DNA of 52,272 nt from an uncultured Prevotella sp. GTDB taxonomy: Bacteria > Bacteroidota > Bacteroidia > Bacteroidales > Bacteroidaceae. The translations under genes were made by a program, and so were the position numbers. The notes below the pieces were generated by a model. It saw only the letters and a list, made by a program, of their open reading frames with translations, ran no database searches and was not told the DNA's origin. Positions 46,269 to 52,272 of the stretch are shown piece by piece (positions within the stretch are counted from its first letter, which is position 1; every line of letters starts with the position of its first letter). Location of the stretch: contig CAAGIW010000029.1 in assembly GCA_900770025.1 (NCBI GenBank), forward strand, positions 1 through 52,272. The letters run 5' to 3'.

Positions 46269-47594
46269 CTATTTCTTTGTCTTCTTGGTCTCAGCCGCCT
46301 CCATCTTCTGAATCTTAGTCTTGAGACGGGTGATTTCCTTGTCTTTCATCTCAATCTCCTCGCCCTGGTTGCGTATGGTGGTGAGCAGACTGTTCAGTTC
46401 CTCATTGTCAATCTCCTCGGGATAGAGACTGTTGACACGGTTGATGAAGTCTCCAAGGATGTTCATGTAGTTGGTGAAGGCATCAAACGGATTGCTGTAG
46501 ATGCCCCTGTCAAGTCCCACATTGGAGGGCTTGGTGGTCATAAAGCGGAAGTTGTTGCTTGCCTGCAGATAGTCCCAATCCTGACTGATGCGCGGATCAT
46601 TGGCTATACGCACACGGTCGGCCACGCTATACAGCTTGTTGAACGCCTCACGCTGCATGGCATTGCCCAACCAGCAGCTCACATCGCGCTCCTCGTCCAC
46701 CCACGACAGGGTGTCGGGCACTGTGATGTTGTCCACGCTCTTGGTCATCTTACAGATCTCAGTAGGTGTAGAGAACGAGATGCCCTTGGCTTTGGCGCAA
46801 GCAGGCAGTGCTTTGATGAAGTCGAGGATGTTGGAAGAGAGCGGCTGGGCGATGCCCAAGGCAGACAACTCCATGAAGATGTTGATAATCTGCTCTTCAT
46901 CGGGCAGCGATGCAATCCGGTCGATATAGGTATCTGCAAACAGGGGATAGCCGTCCCAGTCGGGATTGTTGAAGCGCAACGATATATCATCACTCAAATC
47001 CACATCGCGCAGCAACAGCTTGAGGTTGGGGGCAAGGTTGCAGTGATACACATAGTGGGGCGACTTCCATCCCAGCACATGCTTGGCACCCTCGGTCAGC
47101 ATTCCCTTGAATCCCATGGCAGCCACCTGTGCGCCTATGTCGTCGCTATAGATGAGTGAAGAGTTGCGCAGCACGGTGGGTCTCTTGCCGAAATACTCCT
47201 CCACCTTGTCGCATTGCTTCTTCACATCCGCAGCAAAGCACTCCTCATTGGCTAATGAAGAAAGACCGTGAGAATACGGCTCTGCCAAGAACTCCACACA
47301 TCCTGTAGCGTTGAGTTCCTGCAATTTTTCAAGCACCTGGGGTGCGTGCATCTCCAATTGTTCCATTCCCACTCCGGAGAGAGAGAATGCCACCTTGAAG
47401 GCACCGTTGTTCTCTTTGATCATCTGCAGCAGCACCTCAAGTGCAGGCATATAGGAGCGTGCCGCAATGTCGCTGATGCTGCGCTCGTTTTCAAAGTCAT
47501 CGTAGTAGTAGTGATCGGTTCCAATGTCAAAGAAGCGATACCTCTTCAGATGGATAATCTGATGTATTTCAAAATAAAGACATATTGTTTTCAT
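46269..47594 (-). CDS. GH57-family alpha-glucan-active protein, possibly degenerate
   Basis: 441 residues, no signal peptide, cytoplasmic. Strong overall similarity to the GH57 alpha-amylase-like proteins found beside glycogen genes in Bacteroidota: YRFFDIGTDHYYYDDF, VEFLAEPYSHGLSSL (candidate nucleophile Glu105), RNSSLIYSDDIGAQV, TEGAKHVLGWKSP, WVDEERDVSCWLGN. Two blocks differ from the GH57 pattern: HQI at residues 11-13 where HQP is usual, and FMELSALG at 240-247 where a MDYETFGEH-type motif with the acid/base Asp is expected. The C-terminus ends in a charged coiled-coil-like helix (EEIEMKDKEITRLKTKIQKM). It may act on or bind glycogen; activity is uncertain. Last gene of the minus-strand operon. 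Confidence 0.85.
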   Translation of the reverse strand: MKTICLYFEIHQIIHLKRYRFFDIGTDHYYYDDFENERSISDIAARSYMPALEVLLQMIKENNGAFKVAFSLSGVGMEQLEMHAPQVLEKLQELNATGCVEFLAEPYSHGLSSLANEECFAADVKKQCDKVEEYFGKRPTVLRNSSLIYSDDIGAQVAAMGFKGMLTEGAKHVLGWKSPHYVYHCNLAPNLKLLLRDVDLSDDISLRFNNPDWDGYPLFADTYIDRIASLPDEEQIINIFMELSALGIAQPLSSNILDFIKALPACAKAKGISFSTPTEICKMTKSVDNITVPDTLSWVDEERDVSCWLGNAMQREAFNKLYSVADRVRIANDPRISQDWDYLQASNNFRFMTTKPSNVGLDRGIYSNPFDAFTNYMNILGDFINRVNSLYPEEIDNEELNSLLTTIRNQGEEIEMKDKEITRLKTKIQKMEAAETKKTKK

Positions 47595-47741
47595 AACTCA
47601 AGCGCCCCCCCTCACTCCCCCCATGAGAGGGATGACCTACAGGGGCCGGGGTCATTGTTTTACCTTTTGTTTTTTATTGATATCTGTGAAAAGCCATCAT
47701 CTCCTCATCTCCACTTGGCTGGGGACTTCAGAGAAGAAGGA

Positions 47742-49007
47742 CTACCATCCCAGTGTCTTGAGATACAGGTCTCGGATGCGTGCACCCACCTTCTCCCATG
47801 TAATCTGATCCACTTCGCGTTTGCCTTCTACCTGCAGGTAGTTGAACAGGCTCTCGTTGGCACAGATGGAATAGATGGCATCTGCCATGGCATGTATATC
47901 CCAGTAATCCACCTTGATGCAGTTGGTCAGGATTTCGGCACATCCGCTCTGTTTGGATATGATGGACGGGGTGCCACACTGCATTGCCTCAAGGGGAGAG
48001 ATGCCGAAAGGCTCGCTCACCGAAGGCATCACATACACATCGGAGTCCTTGAGACACTCATATACCTGCTTGCCTCGCATGAATCCCGGGAAGTGGAACC
48101 TGTCGGCAATGCCCCTTTGGGCAGCCAGATAAATCATGGCATCCATCATATCGCCCGAACCTGCCATGCAGAAGCGCACGTTGCGGGTGCGGTGCAGCAC
48201 CATATTGGCGGCTTCCACGAAGTATTCTGGTCCTTTCTGCATGGTGATACGTCCAAGGAATGTGACCACCTTTTCCTTATTGGTATGGTCGGGACGCGGA
48301 ATGTCAGCATACTCCTGTGGCAGGGGATACACGGCATTGTGCATGGTGAAGCACTTGCGCGGATCCTGATGATATTGGTTGATGACCGTCTGACGTGTCA
48401 GTTCGCTCACGCACATGATGCAGTCGGCCCAGTCCATTCCGTTCTTTTCGATGGAATATACAGTGGGGTTCACCTTGCCGCGGCTACGGTCAAAGTCGGT
48501 GGCATGTACATGGATGCACAGGGGCTTGCCGCTCACCTGCTTGGCGTGTATGCCGGCAGGGAAGGTGAGCCAGTCGTGTGCATGGATGATATCGAAGTCG
48601 AGTGCGCGGGCCACCTGTCCTGCTATGATGGAATAGTTGTTGATTTCCTCGTGCAGGTTTCCGGGATAGCCTCCGGCAAACTCCATACATCCCAAGTCGT
48701 TGACATGCATGTAATTGAAATCGGCATAGATATGGTCGCGCAACTTGAAATAAAGTTCCGGGTCCATGATATGACCCACGCGTTCCTTCACGTAGTCATA
48801 ACTTACATCACGCCATGCGATGGGCACAGCATTCATTGCCAAGAGATTGGCAGCATGACGATCTTCATCACCCCATGGTTTAGGCAGACAAAGTGTAATA
48901 TCCATATCACCCTGGGCCTTCAGTCCCTCGGTAATACCAAAATTGGCAGTGGCAAGTCCGCCATATACATGAGGAGGATACTCCCATCCAAACATTAAAA
49001 CTTTCAT
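47742..49007 (-). CDS. Glycosyltransferase family 4, glycogen synthase-like
   Basis: 421 residues, cytoplasmic. GT-B fold: N-terminal nucleotide-sugar/acceptor region with WEYPPHVYGGLATANFGITEGL, DIIHAHDWLTFPAGI, and C-terminal donor domain with FLGRITMQKGPEYFVEAA and the family EX7E motif in SEPFGISPLEAMQCGTP. It is placed between debranching enzyme and GH57 genes, which points to alpha-glucan (glycogen) synthesis from a nucleotide glucose. It is shorter than classical GT5 GlgA and better fits GT4-type synthases. Donor specificity cannot be read. The 15-bp gap from the debranching gene shows co-transcription; 147 bp without a clear gene separate it from GH57. Confidence 0.87.
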   Translation of the reverse strand: MKVLMFGWEYPPHVYGGLATANFGITEGLKAQGDMDITLCLPKPWGDEDRHAANLLAMNAVPIAWRDVSYDYVKERVGHIMDPELYFKLRDHIYADFNYMHVNDLGCMEFAGGYPGNLHEEINNYSIIAGQVARALDFDIIHAHDWLTFPAGIHAKQVSGKPLCIHVHATDFDRSRGKVNPTVYSIEKNGMDWADCIMCVSELTRQTVINQYHQDPRKCFTMHNAVYPLPQEYADIPRPDHTNKEKVVTFLGRITMQKGPEYFVEAANMVLHRTRNVRFCMAGSGDMMDAMIYLAAQRGIADRFHFPGFMRGKQVYECLKDSDVYVMPSVSEPFGISPLEAMQCGTPSIISKQSGCAEILTNCIKVDYWDIHAMADAIYSICANESLFNYLQVEGKREVDQITWEKVGARIRDLYLKTLGW

Positions 49008-49022
49008 AGATTCTCCTCCTTG

Positions 49023-50972
49023 TTATTTTTGATAGTTGTATTTTTCCAGCAACTTCAGTGTGCGCAATATCTCAGCCACGTTCATGGCAAACGACATGCC
49101 GCCTCGCCCATGGAAGGGAGGATTGCCGTCGAAGAGTTCGGAGATAGTGCCCAATACGTGGTAGTTCATCTCGTCTTCATAGCCCACCATCTGACGTTCT
49201 ATGAAACTGAGGCGCGTGCGGCGATAGAGTTTGAGGCAGGCCTCCATGTAGAATCCGCCTAACCACGGCCATGCGGTGCCCTGATGATAGGCATAGTCGC
49301 GCTGCGACTGGGTGCCCACATACATTGGATTGTAGCCGCCGCTCTTGGGTGAGAGCGAGCGAAGCCCCTTGGGTGTGAGCAGTTCGCGTGTACATACGTC
49401 GAGCACGCTCTTCTTCTGGTCTTGCGACAATGGCGAGTAGTCGAATGCCACTGCAAAAATCATGTTGGGGCGCACACTCCAGTCCATCAGGTTGCCATCC
49501 ACATAATCCAACAGATAGCCGTATTCGTTGAGGAAAGTGTGTACGAACGACTCCCTGCACAGGTCTGCCTGTTGCTCCAAAGCAGCGGCCTTGTCAGCCT
49601 GACCATTGTCGGCAAGCATGGAAGCCACGAAGCGGAGGGAATTGTACCACAGGGCATTGAACTCAACGATGTAGCCGGTACGTGGCACCACAGGGTGACC
49701 GTTGACGGTGGAGTTCATCCACGTTACGGCCTTGTCGCGCCCATTGGAATAGAGCAAACCGTTGGTATCGGGGTGCAGATTGGGGTGTTTGTCCTCGCGT
49801 ATGTAGTCGATGATGTCGGTAATCAGCTGACCATAGAGTTGCCAGCAACGCTCCTTGCCTGCTTCCTTGGCATACTGTTGCACTGCCCATATTGCCCACA
49901 GAGGCACGTCGGGCTGCTCCATCTCGTATATCTCCACGGTGAGCGGCTTTTCATCCATAAACTCACGAAGTCCGCGCTCTGCCGTCTTCATCACCAATTC
50001 AAAATAGTCTTGCTCCTCGATGGCGAGCGTCAGACCAGGCAAAGAGATGAAAGTGTCGCGGGCACGGCACTTGAACCAGGGATAGCCAGCCAACAGATAG
50101 CGGTCGTCGTTCTTCTCGCGCTTATGGAACTGATGGGCAGCATTCACCAAACAGTGGAAGAAGTTATCGCGCGGTGCCCTGTCTGCCACCTCTTTTTCAA
50201 AGAGAGTCTTCAGCGAGGTGGTGCTGATAGAAGAGGTAGAGGCAGCAAACACCACGCTCTCGCCCTTCTTGATGTTCATCTCAAAATAACCGGGAACATA
50301 AAGGTCTTCATTGGAAGCGTATCCGCGTTCCTGCTCCTTGGGATATTCCACTCCGCGATACCAGTCAGGATGATACACGAACTCGTTCTTCTTGCTGAAC
50401 TGCATGAACAGTTCTGGATAGCCGGCATACATGCGGGTGCGGATGCCATTGGTCACGGGGAAGTACTCTCTGCTGGCCACCGCATTCTCGTGTGTGAACT
50501 GCTTGACACTGCGGAATGCGAGGAATGGACGGAAACGCAGCGTGGTGGCAGAGTGGGCATCCACCAGCGTGTAGCGGATAAGAATCCTGTCCTCATAATG
50601 CTGGAACACCACTTCCTTCTTCAGCAGCACTCCACCCACACGATACAAGGTGGTGGGCACCTTGTCACAATCAAACTCACGGATGTACTTGTGTCCATTA
50701 GGACTGAAATTGTTGCCTTGATACTTGTGCAATCCCAGATTGAACTCTGCCCCATGCTGTATCACGGTGACATCAAGAGAAGAGAGCAACACGTGATTCT
50801 CGTCGTCCAGTTCGGGCACGGGCACCACCAGCAAACCATGATACTTTCGGGTGTTGCAATCTACAATGGTAGAGCATGAATAGGCACCCGAACGGTTTGT
50901 GCGCAGCAACTCCTTCTTCAGGGATTCCTCCAAGTTGGTCATTACGGCTTTTTCAAATCGCAAATAACTCAT
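49023..50972 (-). CDS. Glycogen debranching enzyme (amylo-alpha-1,6-glucosidase, GH133 type)
   Basis: 649 residues, cytoplasmic. The N-terminal GDE_N-like beta domain (about 10-260) shows TNRSGAYSCSTIVDCNTRKYHGLLV; the C-terminal (alpha/alpha)6 domain shows LAGYPWFKCRARDTFISLPGL, QPDVPLWAIWAVQQYA, TWMNSTVNGHPVVPRTGYIVEFNALWYNSL and HQGTAWPWLGGFYMEA, the hallmark blocks of archaeal/bacterial GDE_C proteins. It would remove alpha-1,6-linked glucose stubs from glycogen. The family usually has W-G-R before DTF; here the residues are C-R-A-R. It is the first gene of the operon and has a good promoter upstream. Confidence 0.92.
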   Translation of the reverse strand: MSYLRFEKAVMTNLEESLKKELLRTNRSGAYSCSTIVDCNTRKYHGLLVVPVPELDDENHVLLSSLDVTVIQHGAEFNLGLHKYQGNNFSPNGHKYIREFDCDKVPTTLYRVGGVLLKKEVVFQHYEDRILIRYTLVDAHSATTLRFRPFLAFRSVKQFTHENAVASREYFPVTNGIRTRMYAGYPELFMQFSKKNEFVYHPDWYRGVEYPKEQERGYASNEDLYVPGYFEMNIKKGESVVFAASTSSISTTSLKTLFEKEVADRAPRDNFFHCLVNAAHQFHKREKNDDRYLLAGYPWFKCRARDTFISLPGLTLAIEEQDYFELVMKTAERGLREFMDEKPLTVEIYEMEQPDVPLWAIWAVQQYAKEAGKERCWQLYGQLITDIIDYIREDKHPNLHPDTNGLLYSNGRDKAVTWMNSTVNGHPVVPRTGYIVEFNALWYNSLRFVASMLADNGQADKAAALEQQADLCRESFVHTFLNEYGYLLDYVDGNLMDWSVRPNMIFAVAFDYSPLSQDQKKSVLDVCTRELLTPKGLRSLSPKSGGYNPMYVGTQSQRDYAYHQGTAWPWLGGFYMEACLKLYRRTRLSFIERQMVGYEDEMNYHVLGTISELFDGNPPFHGRGGMSFAMNVAEILRTLKLLEKYNYQK

Positions 50973-51052
50973 AGTTCCTATTTTAAGGTTTCAAATGTTC
51001 GGTTAACAAGAATATGTGCGTGCGTTACGTTCGCGCAAATATTGAGACACCT

Positions 51053-51083
51053 CAAAATTAAGTAATTTAGTTGTGTTGGCAAA
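51053..51083 (-). promoter_or_regulatory. Consensus promoter of the glycogen operon
   Basis: Read on the minus strand, TTTG (opposite 51080-51083), a 19-base spacer and TAATTTTG (opposite 51053-51060) match the Bacteroidota -33/-7 consensus TTTG-N19-TAnnTTTG exactly. Start of transcription would be near 51045, leaving a leader of about 70 nt. It is the best promoter match in the window and suggests constitutive or growth-linked expression. Confidence 0.7.
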
Positions 51084-51176
51084 AAAAAAGTGTGAAAAAA
51101 TTGCAAACCGTTCTGCATTTATCCAGATTGAAGCCATTTAACAACAGCTTGGTAGCCTTTTATGGAAAATATTCCG

Positions 51177-51184
51177 TACCTTTG
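51177..51184 (+). promoter_or_regulatory. Candidate -7 box (TACCTTTG) for the Crp/Fnr-family gene
   Basis: TACCTTTG fits TAnnTTTG and lies 107 bp before the start codon. A TTGG at 51149-51152 is a poor -33 match with a 24-base spacer. The 319-bp divergent region with the glycogen operon contains nothing else I can identify. Confidence 0.5.
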
Positions 51185-51291
51185 CAGTCGGTTTTCAGCA
51201 CTCGACAGATGGGAAGCAGGTTTTCTGTGCAGTTGCTTACAAAACCTTAGCAATCGGTATTAAGGAAAAGATTGTCATTTGGTACTCACTT

Positions 51292-51996
51292 ATGAGAAAG
51301 GATAATGAATGTGATTTGAGAAAGATTGCAGAAAGCATTTCTGTGTTATGGGAGCCGCTCACCGATGCCCAGAGGGATTATCTTGTTGACAGTATCGAAA
51401 TAAAGGTATATGAGAAGAACGAAGTGATATACCACGAGCACGAAGAGCCACGATGCCTGATGTGCCTGTTAGACGGCAAGGTGAAGGTGTATAAGGAAGG
51501 AATCGGAAACGGCACGCAAATCATAAGGATGATCAAGGAGCAGAGTCTCTTCGGCTATCGCGCCGCTTTTGTGGAAGAGAACTATCACACCAGTGCAGCT
51601 GCCTTGGAGAGTTGTGTTATCTGTCTCATCCCTTTTGAGACCATTTTCTGCCTGATAAGGGAAAACAACCGGGTGGCAGTGTTCTTCATCAAACAACTCG
51701 CCATGATGCTGGGCGATGCCGACACTCTGACGGTAAACCTTACACAGAAACATCTGCGGGGCAGGTTAGCAGAGGCACTTATGGCACTGAAAGACAAATA
51801 TGGCGTGGAAGAAGACGGTGCCACGCTGAGCATCTACATGAGCCGCGAAGACATGGCCTGCATGTCGAACATGACCACCAGCAATGCCATCCGTACCCTC
51901 TCCGCCTTTGCGGCAGAGCATCTTGTGGCGATAGACGGCAAGAAGATAAAGATACTGGAAGACGTAAAACTGCGGAAAATATCCAAGATGGGATAA
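51292..51996 (+). CDS. Crp/Fnr-family transcriptional regulator
   Basis: 234 residues, cytoplasmic. N-terminal cyclic-nucleotide-binding-like beta-barrel (about 15-130, YEKNEVIYHEHEEPRCLMCLLDGKVKVYKEG, QSLFGYRAAFVEENYHTSAAALES), a long dimer helix (about 130-160) and a C-terminal winged helix (LSIYMSREDMACMSNMTTSNAIRTLSAF). The phosphate-binding cassette of CRP (GE near RSA) is not preserved, so cAMP is probably not the ligand; there are no Cys clusters as in FNR. It diverges from the glycogen operon and could regulate it, but no inverted operator was found to prove this. Confidence 0.88.
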   Translation: MRKDNECDLRKIAESISVLWEPLTDAQRDYLVDSIEIKVYEKNEVIYHEHEEPRCLMCLLDGKVKVYKEGIGNGTQIIRMIKEQSLFGYRAAFVEENYHTSAAALESCVICLIPFETIFCLIRENNRVAVFFIKQLAMMLGDADTLTVNLTQKHLRGRLAEALMALKDKYGVEEDGATLSIYMSREDMACMSNMTTSNAIRTLSAFAAEHLVAIDGKKIKILEDVKLRKISKMG

Positions 51997-52105
51997 ATCT
52001 GCCACCCCTTTTTGCACACAGATGCGAGTTCGATAAAAGGCTCATGCAGCAAGTTTCTTTTGGCAATGATTTCGCACCGTTTTAGATTACAAAATGCCTT
52101 AGTTT

Positions 52106-52193
52106 GCAAAACGCACCATTTTGCAACGCAAAACGCACCATTTTAGAACGCAAAACGCACCGTTTTAGAACGCAAAACGCACCATTTTAGAAA
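52106..52193 (-). repeat. Tandem array of four 22-bp palindromic units (array 4)
   Basis: Four 22-bp units at 52106, 52128, 52150 and 52172, in reverse orientation to arrays 1 and 2. Core AAAACGCACCATTTT in three and AAAACGCACCGTTTT in one. Read on the minus strand, the outer end starts with TTCT and the last unit has TGCAAAATGG followed by AAAC, the same polarity as arrays 1 and 2. Degenerate unit-like sequence (CGCACCGTTTTAGAT) lies just before at 52073-52087. Nothing else is recognisable in 51997-52272. Confidence 0.88.
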
Positions 52194-52272
52194 TCACCCA
52201 ATTTGCTTTGGAATGCAAACAGCAGCCAACTGGATTTTTGAAAGAATATTATCCTTTCATAATCAATCACTT

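Noticed and set aside
47268..48998. 576-codon plus-strand frame across the glycosyltransferase and GH57 genes
   Set aside because: It is antisense to two clearly recognisable proteins; its translation is His/Val/Gly-rich without a domain, typical of a shadow frame.
49422..50879. 485-codon plus-strand frame opposite the debranching enzyme
   Set aside because: Antisense shadow of a well-conserved GH133 protein, no independent evidence of coding.

Overview
The window looks like chromosomal DNA of a gut or oral Bacteroidota, most likely a Prevotella/Segatella-type organism. This is an inference from SusC/SusD pairs, a hybrid two-component regulator, TAnnTTTG-type -7 promoter boxes, absence of obvious Shine-Dalgarno sites, and C-terminal tails on secreted enzymes of the kind seen in Prevotella. 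No rRNA, tRNA, phage, transposase or CRISPR array was seen.

Region 1 (1-5840) is a tryptophan operon in the order trpE-G-D-C-F-A, tightly packed, with trpC/trpF and trpF/trpA overlapping. trpB is not in the window and may lie just upstream. Two 94 percent identical 120-bp sequences flank the block; the downstream one is part of a 166-bp element with 19-bp perfect inverted ends, so it looks like a MITE-type repeat.

Region 2 (5841-42053) is a large pectin utilisation locus, all on the plus strand. A first enzyme segment encodes a 1588-residue GH28-GH105-unassigned (alpha/alpha)6-like fusion, a PL1 pectate lyase and a 1501-residue multimodular CE8 pectin methylesterase. A binding/import segment follows (18536-34582): FAS1 lipoprotein, SusC, SusD, two more FAS1 lipoproteins, then a second SusC and SusD. 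Next come a secreted beta-helix protein, a second PL1 lyase and a GH3 enzyme. None of the enzymes carries a convincing lipobox. Instead, the two PL1 enzymes, the CE8 enzyme and the beta-helix protein end in a tail resembling a type IX secretion sorting domain, whereas the GH28/GH105 fusion and GH3 have only a Sec signal peptide. A plausible division of labour is demethylation and endo-cleavage outside the cell, capture by FAS1/SusD proteins, import by SusC, and exo-degradation in the periplasm.

Region 3 (42139-46082) holds the probable regulator of the locus, a hybrid two-component system protein on the minus strand. It retains sensor propellers, membrane helix, dimerisation helix, receiver and AraC output, but the histidine-kinase ATPase domain is missing and the residue after the phospho-accepting His is Lys rather than Glu/Asp.

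Region 4 (46204-51996) is a minus-strand glycogen/alpha-glucan operon (debranching enzyme, GT4 glycosyltransferase, GH57-family protein) with a good consensus promoter and a terminator, divergent from a Crp/Fnr-family regulator gene.

Four intergenic regions (5.9, 17.9, 42.2 and 52.1 kb) contain short tandem arrays of a 22-bp palindromic unit that I cannot assign to a known element. These arrays, the kinase-less regulator, the tri-enzyme fusion and the FAS1-rich import operon are the most unusual parts of the window.
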